From assembly GCA_000155715.1 (NCBI GenBank), contig DS990602.1:36115-100114 (forward strand): a DNA stretch of 64,000 nucleotides, in the 5' to 3' direction. Shown one piece after another: positions 19,021 through 28,162 of the stretch. The position numbers and the translations under genes are program-made. Origin of the DNA: a gamma proteobacterium HTCC5015. GTDB taxonomy: Bacteria; Pseudomonadota; Gammaproteobacteria; HTCC5015. Under the pieces are notes generated by a model. That model did no database searches and had not been told where the DNA came from. It saw only the letters and a program-made list of their open reading frames with translations. Positions within the stretch are counted from its first letter, which is position 1. Each line of letters begins with the position of its first letter.

Positions 19021-20240
19021 TGCCCGCTACTGTCTTCTACTAACTGATCTTGCGTGGGGTGTTGATCGACGCCCCACTGCGACACGAGCAATACCAACAC
19101 CGCCAACACACCCGTCACCGCCATCACCGACGTCATCGGCCACAGGCTGTGATCGTGCACATGGCTAATCACATAGCCCGCTACACCGCCCATAAAAAAC
19201 TGGGTCGCCCCACTTAGGCCCGTCGCCGAGCCGCTATTGCGCGGAAACAAGTGCATCAAGCTGGCTAGTGTATTGGGCACGACGAGCGCAATACCCCCCA
19301 CCGCCAACATAATCAATGGCACAGACACCCACAGCGTTGCCAACCCCGCCCAAACCAACACAAACAGCGTTAATGCCGCCGATGTTTGCAACAACAGTCC
19401 GAGCCACAGAACCGACAGCGGCGCGTACCGGTGAATAAGTAATACATTCAAACGGTTGAAGGTAATCATCGTGAAGACATTGGCCCCAAAATAAATGGGA
19501 AAGGTCGCTTCGCTAACACCAAAGTGCTCCATATAAACAAACGCGGAATCCGTGACAAAGCTAAACATACAGGCAAAGGCCAGTCCGTTGGCGATGACAA
19601 ACCCCGCGCCGCGACGATCTCCCATCACGGCGCGATAGCCACGCAGCACACCGCGAAAACCGCGATTCAAATTGACGGGCTTCACCGTAGGTAGCGCGGT
19701 ATAGAGTAACGCCATCAAAAATACCGCGTAGCCCGCCAACACATAAAAGATCAAATGCCAGTGGTGTATGTGCAACAAGGCCGAGCCGATAGCAGGCGCC
19801 AACAGAGGAGCAATCAACATCACGAGCCCAATCGAGGTCAACACGCGAACGGCGCTAGAACCATCGAAGTGATCGCGCACACTGGCTGCGGCAATCACCA
19901 CCGTAGCTCCGCCCCCCAGCGCCTGAATAAAACGCAAAGCGTTCAGTTGCAGCACACTCTCGGTAAAAGTGATAGCAACACTGGCTACCGCGAATAGCGT
20001 TAAGCCCATCCAGGCCACAGGCTTGCGACCGTATTGGTCCGACAAAGGGCCGCCAATTAACTGCCCCAGCCCCGTTCCGATCATGTAAGTGCTTAAGGAC
20101 GTTTCCACCAGTGGCACAGGCACGCCGTAGTAGGCGGCAATCGCGGGGATAGCCGGCAAATAAGTGTCGATAGCCAGCGGCCCCAATGCCACTAACACAC
20201 CGAGAATCACGGCCAATCGCCCTGCAGAAATTACCGCCAT
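19017..20240 (-). CDS. Bcr/CflA family drug efflux MFS transporter
   Basis: The protein is 407 residues from ATG 20240, with twelve hydrophobic segments. The opening LGPLAIDTYLPAIPAI and the loop 2-3 motif GQLIGGPLSDQYGRKP are diagnostic of the Bcr/CflA branch of the major facilitator superfamily. Proton-driven export of bicyclomycin-like compounds, sulfonamides or amino acids is known for relatives; the substrate here is unknown. A GTG at 20252 overlaps the AGGAG ribosome-binding site and is less likely as the start. It is divergent from srkA with about 120 bp between them. Confidence 0.88.
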   Translation of the reverse strand: MAVISAGRLAVILGVLVALGPLAIDTYLPAIPAIAAYYGVPVPLVETSLSTYMIGTGLGQLIGGPLSDQYGRKPVAWMGLTLFAVASVAITFTESVLQLNALRFIQALGGGATVVIAAASVRDHFDGSSAVRVLTSIGLVMLIAPLLAPAIGSALLHIHHWHLIFYVLAGYAVFLMALLYTALPTVKPVNLNRGFRGVLRGYRAVMGDRRGAGFVIANGLAFACMFSFVTDSAFVYMEHFGVSEATFPIYFGANVFTMITFNRLNVLLIHRYAPLSVLWLGLLLQTSAALTLFVLVWAGLATLWVSVPLIMLAVGGIALVVPNTLASLMHLFPRNSGSATGLSGATQFFMGGVAGYVISHVHDHSLWPMTSVMAVTGVLAVLVLLVSQWGVDQHPTQDQLVEDSSGH

Positions 20241-20362
20241 GGCGGAGAGCACTCCTAAAACAATAAAAAGATGAGAGGCTCAGTGTAATCACACCACCTT
20301 GAGCCCGCTAGCATTTGCTGGCCATTCGGCGATCAGCGACAAGATTGCGTTACACTTCGTCC

Positions 20363-21352
20363 ATGAGCGATACACAACAACCGTTTCACCAACTCACGCC
20401 CTCTATCGTTGCCGATGCCGTGGAGTCAGTCGGCTTTCTATGCGATGGCCGCACATTTCCACTCAACAGCTACGAGAACCGCGTCTACCAAGTCGGCATC
20501 GAAGACGAACCACCACTGATCGCCAAGTTCTACCGACCTCAGCGCTGGAGCGACGAGCAAATTCTCGAAGAGCACAACTTTGCACAAACCCTGTCCGACG
20601 AAGGGGTTTCCGCAGTACCCGCCATCCAGCGCGATGGCGAGTCCCTACTGCGCTACGGTGAATATCGCTTTGCACTGTTTAAACGCCAAGGCGGCCACGC
20701 GCCGGAACCCAGCCTGCTCGACCAGACCGAGATCCTAGGCCGCAGCCTGGGGCGCATCCACCGCATTGGATCACAACAGGATTTTTTACACAGGCCGCGG
20801 CTCGACCCCACAAGCTACGGCCACCGCTGTGCCGACTTCTTAAAAAACTGGGGGCTGCCGCTGGAGCTGGAATCTATCTATACCGATTTGCTGGACGAAG
20901 CCTTGGCAAAAATCGATCGCATCTACGCCGAAACCAATGACATCACGTATATTCGCTGCCATGGCGACTGCCACATCGGCAATATTTTGTGGCGCGATAA
21001 CGCGCCCCACTTTGTCGATTTTGATGACGCTCGTATGGCACCCGCCATTCAAGATTTGTGGATGATGTTCAGTGGAGACGACCGAGAGCAACGCCTGCAA
21101 CTCGACGCCCTACTCGAAGGCTATGAAGTCTTTCACCACTTGCCCACCCAACAGTTGCACCTCATTGAAGCGCTCCGCACCTTAAGAGTGATTCACCACA
21201 GTGCTTGGTTGGCACAGCGCTGGCAGGACCCCGCTTTCCCTCACGCCTTCCCATGGTTCAACACCCAGCGCTACTGGGAAGAGCAAGTCCTAACGTTGCG
21301 CGAGCAGCTTGCGGCACTCGACGCCCCAGCGCTCCATCCGATAACGCTTTAA
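20363..21352 (+). CDS. srkA: Stress response kinase A (YihE/RdoA family)
   Basis: The protein is 329 residues from ATG 20363 (MSDTQQPFHQLTP). It belongs to the aminoglycoside-phosphotransferase-like Ser/Thr kinases: the nucleotide-binding lysine in LIAKFYRP, the catalytic loop CHGDCHIGNILW and the metal-binding FVDFDDARMAP. In E. coli SrkA counters MazEF-linked stress death and is co-transcribed with dsbA. No dsbA is adjacent here. An in-frame extension to 20315 exists but lacks the conserved opening, so the later ATG is preferred. Confidence 0.9.
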   Translation: MSDTQQPFHQLTPSIVADAVESVGFLCDGRTFPLNSYENRVYQVGIEDEPPLIAKFYRPQRWSDEQILEEHNFAQTLSDEGVSAVPAIQRDGESLLRYGEYRFALFKRQGGHAPEPSLLDQTEILGRSLGRIHRIGSQQDFLHRPRLDPTSYGHRCADFLKNWGLPLELESIYTDLLDEALAKIDRIYAETNDITYIRCHGDCHIGNILWRDNAPHFVDFDDARMAPAIQDLWMMFSGDDREQRLQLDALLEGYEVFHHLPTQQLHLIEALRTLRVIHHSAWLAQRWQDPAFPHAFPWFNTQRYWEEQVLTLREQLAALDAPALHPITL

Positions 21353-21478
21353 CCACATTGTCTTGTGGCTGTCACTCACTTTGAACACGGCAAGCATACG
21401 CTATGGCACAACACTTGCTAGATACAACAAACTAGCTCGTCATTTAAATCCTTTGATAGCAATCGATAAGGAGCCGCC

Positions 21479-21919
21479 ATGTTTTTTATTCCAGCCACGG
21501 TTGAAACCGCCTATTTTAATAAGCAAGTACACCAAGCACGCTCAGAAGTCAGGAAAAACCGAGAGTCAACCGCAATAATTCACTACGAACGAGCTATTGG
21601 GGAAGCCATATGGCTGTTGGAACACCACATTGAAAAGCGTGAGACCGAATCCGCTAGAGCTCTCCATCAAACGATTAAATGCCTTTCGAAAGAGCTCAAA
21701 GCACTTCAACTCGAAACCGCCAACAAGCTAGCCAGTGAAGCGATCATCGACAGCTGTAGCGCTATGCGAGCAGCGCATATGTTGGTCACAAAACCACCCC
21801 AGTTACCTCAATCACTCTACTTCTTACTGGGTTTTGGGCGCCACTTTCATTGCTGGGCTCTCTCTAAATCGAAGCTGTATTTCTCACATAAAACACAGCA
21901 CATCAAGGCTAAGATTTAA
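21479..21919 (+). CDS. Hypothetical protein, 146 residues
   Basis: I do not recognise this protein. A good ribosome-binding site (AAGGAG, 6 bp before ATG) supports translation. The first 100 residues are helical with a possible coiled coil (VHQARSEVRKNRESTAIIHYERAIGEA, split here into its repeated charged helices); the C-terminus is hydrophobic then basic. No signal peptide is present. It ends 4 bp inside the convergent FKBP gene. Codon use in the last third looks less typical, and the C-terminus may be poorly conserved. Confidence 0.5.
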   Translation: MFFIPATVETAYFNKQVHQARSEVRKNRESTAIIHYERAIGEAIWLLEHHIEKRETESARALHQTIKCLSKELKALQLETANKLASEAIIDSCSAMRAAHMLVTKPPQLPQSLYFLLGFGRHFHCWALSKSKLYFSHKTQHIKAKI

Positions 21920-22620
21920 CGGACGACCTCTAGTAACTCAACTTCAAAAACCAGCACCTGATTCGGGCCCATGCCGGGCATGCTTTGCGCTCCATAACCA
22001 AGCTCTGGCGGAATATAAAATTTAAATTTTCCACCGCGACGCATAAGCAATAAACCCTCGCGCCAGCCACTGATGACTTTTTCCAAATGAAGAGTGACCG
22101 GCTCGCCTCGCTCTACAGAACTATCGAACACTCGACCGTCAATCAACGTGCCGTGGTAGTGAACCAATACTTCATCTTCAATCTTAGGTGAAATTCCATC
22201 TCCTTCCTCAATCACTTCGTACTGCAAACCACTCTCTGTGGTAGTCACCGAGGTTTTTTTCGCATTTTTTGCCAAGAAGGCTTGGCTTTTTTGACGGTTA
22301 TTCTGTGCCAACTGTTCCACCGCACTTTGCAAGCGCTCTTGTGCCAAGCGCTTGTGCTTATCAACGACCGTCTGCATGACAGAGACATCGTACTTGGAGG
22401 GTTCTTGGTCATAAGCGGCCTGCATTCCCTTTCTAAACTCGGCCAAATTCAAGCTGGGGAAATCGTTCAGCATACGCGCAGCCACGTTATACCCCAAGCT
22501 ATAGGCGAGCACGGCCTGCTCTTCCTCGGGACTTAAATTTAAACGCTCGGCTTCATCCGCTCGCAAAGGAGAAGTAGCCACCGTTATCAAAAAGAAAAAT
22601 GCAAAAACACTGCGAAACAT
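21916..22620 (-). CDS. FKBP-type peptidyl-prolyl cis-trans isomerase, exported
   Basis: The 234-residue protein has a signal peptide (MFRSVFAFFFLITVATSPLRA), an N-terminal helical dimerisation domain of the FKBP_N type (about 25-125) and a C-terminal FKBP domain (about 130-230). The FKBP domain shows VLVHYHGTLIDGRVFDSS, GWREGLLLMRRGGKFKFYIP and GPNQVLVFEVELL. This is the FkpA/Mip layout. It catalyses proline isomerisation and acts as a chaperone for envelope proteins in the periplasm. It converges on the hypothetical gene at 21479 with a 4-bp overlap. Confidence 0.93.
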   Translation of the reverse strand: MFRSVFAFFFLITVATSPLRADEAERLNLSPEEEQAVLAYSLGYNVAARMLNDFPSLNLAEFRKGMQAAYDQEPSKYDVSVMQTVVDKHKRLAQERLQSAVEQLAQNNRQKSQAFLAKNAKKTSVTTTESGLQYEVIEEGDGISPKIEDEVLVHYHGTLIDGRVFDSSVERGEPVTLHLEKVISGWREGLLLMRRGGKFKFYIPPELGYGAQSMPGMGPNQVLVFEVELLEVVR

Positions 22621-22700
22621 GTTGTCTACCTATTCAAAACAAAGGCCAGCAGAACTGGCCAAAAAATTCTCTAGAAGTCGTTCTAAGGAGCTAGGGCCTA

Positions 22701-23135
22701 TTAAACTTTCACGGCTAACACATCACAGGGTGTGCCGTGTAAAACACCATTGGAGATAGAACCTAGCAACAGCTCAAGCCCATGGCGCCCATGAGTGCCC
22801 ACAACAATTAAATCCGCGTCGACCTCGGCGGCGTACGCTCGAATCTCCGCCGCGGGCGACCCCGAGTGAACGACCATTTTGAGCCGATCATTGCCAACAT
22901 CGCCGACTAATGTAGCCAGTTGTTCCTTTCGCTGTTGCTCGACGGACTGCTGAAGCTCTAAGGCGTTTAAGCCGCCGCCAAACCAATCGTCGCCAACGTA
23001 TAAATTTTCGAAGGATTCGACCACATGCAAAACGTGAATGTTCCCCTGTCCCGCCAGTTCCAGCGCTCTCTGAATAACCCGTCTGGAATCGTCACCCAAA
23101 TCAACGGCGGCAATAATGGTTTGATACGCGGTCAT
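22701..23135 (-). CDS. Universal stress protein, UspA family
   Basis: The 144-residue single-domain protein opens with the ATP-binding strand TIIAAVDLGDDS and carries the GTHGRHGLELLLGSISNGV loop, which fits the G2xG9xG(S/T) ATP-binding consensus. It is expected to be a cytoplasmic stress protein. A strong GGAGGTG Shine-Dalgarno precedes the ATG. The stop codon lies in TTTAATAGGCCCTAG, resembling the end of the palindromic element at 6391-6657. Confidence 0.92.
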   Translation of the reverse strand: MTAYQTIIAAVDLGDDSRRVIQRALELAGQGNIHVLHVVESFENLYVGDDWFGGGLNALELQQSVEQQRKEQLATLVGDVGNDRLKMVVHSGSPAAEIRAYAAEVDADLIVVGTHGRHGLELLLGSISNGVLHGTPCDVLAVKV

Positions 23136-23310
23136 AGCACACCTCCATAGGCTCTATACCTACTACTGAGTGTAGACGGCGGCTCATTGTCGAGGCAAGT
23201 CGAGTGCACACAACCAGCGCCGTCTTAAAGTGAGACCCTCTGTGCAATTCCTTGTACACTCTGGGGCTGCACTTGGTTTGTACCGAAGACTCCGCCAAAA
23301 GGCTTAGACC

Positions 23311-24069
23311 ATGAAACAGCATTTCGATTTCGCCCGCTCTCTGCTCGCCTCATCCGCCTCTTTGTGGCGCGGCACCTTCGCCCAAACAAATGGCAGCACG
23401 CCCGTACGCAAGCTCGAACTGTACGATATGGAAAACTGCCCCTATTGCCGCTTGGTACGCGAAGCCATCACGGCGCTGAACCTCGACGTGTTGATTTTGC
23501 CCTGCCCCAAAGGCGGTACCCGCTATCGCCCCAGAGCCGAGGCGCTGGGTGGAAAACAACAATTTCCCCTTTTGATCGATCACAACAGCGGCGTCAAACT
23601 CTATGAATCCGCCGACATCATTCACTATCTGCACAAAACCTACGGCTCGGGCAAAGCACCTCAAGCTTGGCGCATCCACACCATCGACAAGCCCTCGGCT
23701 TTTCTCGCCTCCAGCCTGCGCGGTTTGAGAGGGGTTCGGGTCGACGCCAACCGCCCTGCTCTGCAGCCACTGCACCTGTGGAGTTTTGAATCCAGCCCCT
23801 ATGCGCGCCCCGTTCGCGAGCGTCTGTGCGAACTCGAATTGCCCTATGTCGTGCACAATATTGGCAAAGCTCAATGGCAGGATTTCATGCTGCCCCAACA
23901 GCGCGCGCGCTGGATGCCCGATATGGACTTTAAAAACCCGGCCCGCCGCGCTCTAAAACAAAGAGCGGGGCGCGTCGCCTCTCCTTACTTGGCCGACCCC
24001 AACCGCGGCGAAGAGCTGTTTGAATCCCAAGATATCTTGGCCTATCTCAACCAGCACTACGCCCTTTAA
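23311..24069 (+). CDS. Protein with two tandem GST N-terminal (thioredoxin-fold) domains
   Basis: The 252-residue protein has two glutaredoxin/GST-N-like domains. The first (about 33-112) carries a redox-competent CPYC motif (C43, C46) in LYDMENCPYCRLVREA, and the conserved FPLLID and LYESADIIHYL. The second (about 150-250) opens LWSFESSPYARPVRERL, where Ser replaces both cysteines, and ends ELFESQDILAYL. No GST C-terminal helical domain is present. A glutathione-dependent redox or isomerase role is inferred. The protein lacks a convincing signal peptide and should be cytoplasmic. Confidence 0.82.
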   Translation: MKQHFDFARSLLASSASLWRGTFAQTNGSTPVRKLELYDMENCPYCRLVREAITALNLDVLILPCPKGGTRYRPRAEALGGKQQFPLLIDHNSGVKLYESADIIHYLHKTYGSGKAPQAWRIHTIDKPSAFLASSLRGLRGVRVDANRPALQPLHLWSFESSPYARPVRERLCELELPYVVHNIGKAQWQDFMLPQQRARWMPDMDFKNPARRALKQRAGRVASPYLADPNRGEELFESQDILAYLNQHYAL

Positions 24070-24079
24070 CCCCAGCAGA

Positions 24080-24601
24080 TTAATAGCGGTGTGACAGAGA
24101 CTGTATAAAGTCGCGAATATTGTCGGGGCACTCCTCTAGCACGGGCGCGTCAATAGCGGCACTATTGAGTAAATGGCTGAGGGGAACCGTGCCCTTTGCT
24201 CCCATGAACACCAATTTACTCAAGCCCACGGCGCACAGCTTGCCCGCGCTGATAAAGCGATACTCGAGATAAAAGTACTTGTCGTCCCAATAAACAACTC
24301 GCGTCTCTACATCAAAACGCCGCCCCCAGCGAATCAACCCCAGATACATAATCTGGCTCGCACTGACCACCACATGCAGCTTTCGTCGCTTGGCTTCTTT
24401 TCTCAAGCCCGATTGGGTCAACCAGTGCAGTCGCCCCAAATCCATAAAGCTGGGAAAGCGCGAATTGGTAAGATGGTGTTGAAAGTAATCGCTGTCGGTC
24501 GGCAACACACGAAAAGACAGGCTCGATAGCGCATCAAAGCCTTTGGTTTCGACAAAACGCAATCGAAAAACAAACCAAAGAAAACGAAAAAAGAGGTTCA
24601 T
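24080..24601 (-). CDS. Hotdog-fold thioesterase family protein (THEM-like)
   Basis: The protein is 173 residues from ATG 24601 (MNLFFRFLWFVFRLRF). The N-terminus is a membrane-seeking hydrophobic basic stretch. The hotdog domain follows with RVLPTDSDYFQHHLTNSRFP and DLGRLHWL (the usual (D/N)xxxH...N(S/A)R substrate-site pattern), FDVETRVVYWDDKYFYLEYRF and CAVGLSKLVF. Acyl-CoA or acyl-ACP hydrolysis is the family role, but the acyl chain is unknown. The frame extends about 47 codons further upstream, but that part has poor coding character and runs towards the divergent hydrolase gene. Confidence 0.75.
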   Translation of the reverse strand: MNLFFRFLWFVFRLRFVETKGFDALSSLSFRVLPTDSDYFQHHLTNSRFPSFMDLGRLHWLTQSGLRKEAKRRKLHVVVSASQIMYLGLIRWGRRFDVETRVVYWDDKYFYLEYRFISAGKLCAVGLSKLVFMGAKGTVPLSHLLNSAAIDAPVLEECPDNIRDFIQSLSHRY

Positions 24602-24756
24602 AGGACAACTCGGCGGGATTGGACCATTGACGCGACGGTGATGTCGCTGAAAACCGTATTTTATCGTTGGAAGTGACGAGAAGTCTAAGTGAAAGGCTGG
24701 CTCAAACACAGTGGCTTCGCTAGGATTGCCAGCTTCTGTCACAACGATGAAACACT

Positions 24757-25950
24757 ATGACGCTAGCCACTCCCGACATTCAAGGTTACTGCCCCCCTGA
24801 GTTCGCGCCCGTAAAAGATCAATTTTACAAGCACCTCAAACAGGGCCGAGACATCGGTGCCGGCCTGAGCTTTAGCGTAGACGGCGAAACGGCGATTGAC
24901 CTCTGGGGCGGCTGGACAGACCGCCAGCGACAACAGCACTGGCAAGAAGACACCCTGATCACCATTTTCTCTTGCACCAAAGGCCTAGCGGCGCTCTGCG
25001 CTCTGCACTTGGTCGATCAAGGAAGATTGGATCTCGATGCCCCCGTCTCTCAGTACTGGCCCGAATTTCGCGGCCACGGCAAAGAGCGCATGCCCGTGCG
25101 CTATTTGCTCAACCACCGCGCGGGACTGCCCGGGGCCAACAAGCTACTGCGCCACAACACATTACACGACCTCGGCGCACTGAGCGGCAGTCTGGCCAGC
25201 ATGAAGCCATGGTGGGAGCCAGGCAGTGCCCACGGCTACCACGCCATCACCATGGGCTGGCTCGTGGGACAACTGGTGGAACATATTACCGGCGAGAGCT
25301 TGGGGCGCTACTTTAAGCGAGAAATCGCCGACCCCCTAGACTTGGACATTCACATCGGCCTCGACGAAATGCACCACGAGCGCGTCGCCAAAGCCGTTTT
25401 GTTCGACGGCATTCCCGATGTGCACGACGACATCGTCAACATCGTCAAAGGCGTTTTTACCGAACCGCAAAAAGGCATGACGCTGAGTGCGTTTGCCAAC
25501 CCTGCGGCACTGGGACTGCACGCGTTCTTCAACAGCGCGGTATGGAAAAACAACGAACAGCCCGCCGCCAATGGCATGGCAACGGCACAGAGTTTGGCCA
25601 AGCTCTACGGCATTCTCGCCAACGCGGGTCAAGATCGAGAAACTGGCAAGGAACTGTTATCGCCAGAGACACTGTCCCTGTGCTGGGAAGAGCAGTCCAG
25701 TGGTCACGATCTCATCCTCAAGCGGCCCACCCGTTTTAGCAATGGCTTTATGCTCAGCCAACCCGGCCCACTGAGCTCGTACGGCCCAGGAGAACGCAGT
25801 TTTGGCCACAACGGCCTCGGTGGCTCGCTGTGTGTAGCCGACCCCGACCACCGCACCAGCTTTGCCTATGTCATGAACAAAATAGGCACCTATGTACTCG
25901 TCGATCCCCGCGCTCGCGCTCTGCTCGACCGCTTTTACGAATGTTTGTAA
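24757..25950 (+). CDS. Serine hydrolase of the beta-lactamase class C / esterase EstB family
   Basis: The 397-residue protein has the serine-acyl enzyme signature SxxK at S72-K75 (FSCTKGLAAL), the second-motif tyrosine in HGYHAITMGW, and the FGHNGLGGSLCVADP segment near the C-terminus in place of the KTG-like box. Relatives hydrolyse short esters or lactones rather than beta-lactams. No signal peptide is seen, so it is cytoplasmic and unlikely to be a resistance enzyme. It diverges from the thioesterase gene, with which it may share a role in acyl or ester metabolism. Confidence 0.85.
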   Translation: MTLATPDIQGYCPPEFAPVKDQFYKHLKQGRDIGAGLSFSVDGETAIDLWGGWTDRQRQQHWQEDTLITIFSCTKGLAALCALHLVDQGRLDLDAPVSQYWPEFRGHGKERMPVRYLLNHRAGLPGANKLLRHNTLHDLGALSGSLASMKPWWEPGSAHGYHAITMGWLVGQLVEHITGESLGRYFKREIADPLDLDIHIGLDEMHHERVAKAVLFDGIPDVHDDIVNIVKGVFTEPQKGMTLSAFANPAALGLHAFFNSAVWKNNEQPAANGMATAQSLAKLYGILANAGQDRETGKELLSPETLSLCWEEQSSGHDLILKRPTRFSNGFMLSQPGPLSSYGPGERSFGHNGLGGSLCVADPDHRTSFAYVMNKIGTYVLVDPRARALLDRFYECL

Positions 25951-25969
25951 CCCCTCAAACCAGTGATGA

Positions 25970-26866
25970 CTAGCGTTGAACCCAGCTGTTAACCGACTGA
26001 GCCGACAAAAACTCCTCGGCTTCATTGCCATGAAGCATCGCTAGCGTGGCTAAAAAACCGGCCTGTAAACAATCTGGTGCAGCGACGGTTACCGAGCGAG
26101 GCGCCCGCATCACCGGCCAGCCAGTTCGCGGATTGAGCACATGAGGGTAGCGCACACCGTCGCGTTCGATATAGCGCCGGGCATCGCCACTGGTGGCCAA
26201 GCCACCCTGCTTCAAGGAAATGCCTGCCGCGGCCCCTCCTCCCAGCGATTCCACACCGACCCGCCAGGTCTTTTGTGTACGGGGGGGACGCGTGGCAAAA
26301 AGGTCACCGCCAAAATTGATCAGTGCGGGCAACTCTGCGGCGCGTTCGCGAATCAGGGCGGCAGCGCGATCGACAGCGTATTCCTTGCCAATGCCGCCTA
26401 GGTCGATCTCCATGCCCTCGGGCAGCTTAATCACTCGGCCATCCCAAGCCACCTTGTCCCAAGCGATCAGCGGCAGAGCCGCCTTGACCGCCTTTCGCGA
26501 CGGAACCGAATCACTGCCATCAAAACGCCAGAAACGGCGCAGAACGCCAGAAGTAATATCAAACAGCCCGCCACTGAGCTGAAAAGCCCGATCGGCAAAA
26601 TCGAGCAAAGCCGCCAACTCGTCAGAAACGATGACGGCCTGCCCCCGTGAGTGGTTGATGGCGTAGACCTCGTTGTCGTCGCGATAGCGGCTGAAATCGG
26701 TTTCGATTCTCACCGCTTCATCGCGCACGACTTCCACGAGCCCCTGAACCAGCAGGCGGTCGCGACTTTCAAACAGTACTTCGCAGGGCCCCGCCATGGC
26801 ACTGAACTCCGCCGCCAGACCTAAATCGTGGCGACGAATAATCAATGGCCTTTTTTCAGAAGTCAT
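25970..26866 (-). CDS. apbE: FAD:protein FMN transferase (ApbE family)
   Basis: The 298-residue protein has the ApbE fold: FSAMAGPCEVLFE, FDITSGVLRRFWRF, the IDLGGIGKEYAVDRAA motif, INFGGDLFA, and the metal-site segment YPHVLNPRTGWPV. ApbE transfers FMN from FAD to Ser/Thr of exported proteins, using Mg2+. No cleavable signal peptide is evident at this start, so its compartment needs care; an exported ApbE would normally carry one. It is last in the leftward operon and overlaps the DUF3570 gene by 11 bp. The motif D-S-L-T-G-A-S in the DUF3570 product makes that neighbour a candidate substrate. Confidence 0.9.
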   Translation of the reverse strand: MTSEKRPLIIRRHDLGLAAEFSAMAGPCEVLFESRDRLLVQGLVEVVRDEAVRIETDFSRYRDDNEVYAINHSRGQAVIVSDELAALLDFADRAFQLSGGLFDITSGVLRRFWRFDGSDSVPSRKAVKAALPLIAWDKVAWDGRVIKLPEGMEIDLGGIGKEYAVDRAAALIRERAAELPALINFGGDLFATRPPRTQKTWRVGVESLGGGAAAGISLKQGGLATSGDARRYIERDGVRYPHVLNPRTGWPVMRAPRSVTVAAPDCLQAGFLATLAMLHGNEAEEFLSAQSVNSWVQR

Positions 26867-28151
26867 ACTTGAAGCGTAGCATCACCGCGTCTACTGGCGG
26901 CAGAAGGTCCTGTTTTTTCATCACCCCAAAGGCGTCAGCGGGCGTGTTCGGTGACTGGGTGTAGTACTCCATCGCAAGCGCCCAGGGGTGAGTGCCACTG
27001 CGTCCGTACTCCAGTCCCAAGGTATACGCTGTCATATCTGCCAAGCGGTAGTCGGCACTGGCAAACTCAGTCTGGTCACCCGCGGAAGGCTGCTCGCCGT
27101 CACGATAAAAGGCGCGGTAAAAATCGGCCTCTCCCTGTTGATACAAACGCACATGAGGTTCCCAGTAACTCTGTGCCGATCGGTTAAAGCGATAACGCAC
27201 ATCAAGCGTATGAGAATCGACACCCCAATCGTCGCTCATGAATCGATAGGACAAGTCCAGACTGTTGGCATCAAAAGCTCTTTTGTACTGGGCATAAACC
27301 GTATGTTTGGTGCGTGAGTCGGGGCGGTTCTCATACACGACATCCGCCAGGCCGGTTTGCGCGTCGGCCACCGTGGGACGGCCGTTGTTGTCTACCAGGC
27401 TGAGCACCTTGAACGGGTCGGTCATATAACCGTCGGCTTGACTCAAGCCGTAATTGACGACAAACAAGCTGTTGCGATCGATGACCTGTGTTACCCCCAC
27501 CAGTGCATCGACTGTGGTCTTGTCGTCACTGTCGGTTCGCCGATTGGGGGGATCACCGGCATTTTTCATGGCCGAGAAGGCAATGGGAATTTCCCCTTCG
27601 GGGTTGATGGTGTCTGCGGCCAGTGACAAGCCATAACTTAGCGTGGTGTTGCGCTGGTTGAAGTCGGTACTGAAAGTACTGCTGGCGGACAGCGATGTGT
27701 AATCGTACTCGCTGGACAAGTTGGCCCCGAGGGTCATCCTCGTCATCCGCGACAGCGGCTTTTCCCAGCTCGCATTAAAGGCCACACGGGTATCTCGGAA
27801 GGTATCATCCAGGGGCGTTTCACCAGCATCAGTGACAAAACTGCCATTGCCCGAGGGCCGGGTAAACGTCTGGGCCCGATCCGAAGGCAATGCGCCGTTG
27901 GCCGAGGCGCCTGTAAGTGAATCCAGCGTCAGTTTGAGCGTTAAAGTCTCGTCTGTATCAATGCGTTTGACGCCCTTGAGGATGGGTTCGACGGCAGAAA
28001 CTCGGTCGGGTTCTGAGTAAAACAGTACCGCTGAACTCAGATCCCAGTCACCGACATCCGCTTCGCCGGCAGTGGCTGCCTGAACCGAAGACCCCATAAG
28101 GGCGCAACTGGCGCCGGCCAGTGCCAGGCTTAAATTCTTGTAGGATTTCAT
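26856..28151 (-). CDS. DUF3570 predicted outer-membrane beta-barrel protein
   Basis: The 431-residue protein has a signal peptide (to SSVQA, about residue 25) and many alternating beta strands ending in a terminal Phe (MLRFKYDF), as in outer-membrane barrels. The DUF3570 opening is present: WDLSSAVLFYSEPDRVSAVEPI, then LTLDSLTGASANGA. The sequence D77-S-L-T-G-A-S83 resembles the Dxx(S/T)GA(S/T) site flavinylated by ApbE in other proteins. DUF3570, DUF4266, a thioredoxin and ApbE recur together in bacterial genomes; the function of the set is not established. Confidence 0.85.
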   Translation of the reverse strand: MKSYKNLSLALAGASCALMGSSVQAATAGEADVGDWDLSSAVLFYSEPDRVSAVEPILKGVKRIDTDETLTLKLTLDSLTGASANGALPSDRAQTFTRPSGNGSFVTDAGETPLDDTFRDTRVAFNASWEKPLSRMTRMTLGANLSSEYDYTSLSASSTFSTDFNQRNTTLSYGLSLAADTINPEGEIPIAFSAMKNAGDPPNRRTDSDDKTTVDALVGVTQVIDRNSLFVVNYGLSQADGYMTDPFKVLSLVDNNGRPTVADAQTGLADVVYENRPDSRTKHTVYAQYKRAFDANSLDLSYRFMSDDWGVDSHTLDVRYRFNRSAQSYWEPHVRLYQQGEADFYRAFYRDGEQPSAGDQTEFASADYRLADMTAYTLGLEYGRSGTHPWALAMEYYTQSPNTPADAFGVMKKQDLLPPVDAVMLRFKYDF

Positions 28152-28162
28152 ATCCGTTTACC

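Noticed and set aside
24757-25950. Class C beta-lactamase resistance gene
   Set aside because: It has SxxK but no signal peptide and lacks a clear KTG box; the sequence fits EstB-like esterases.
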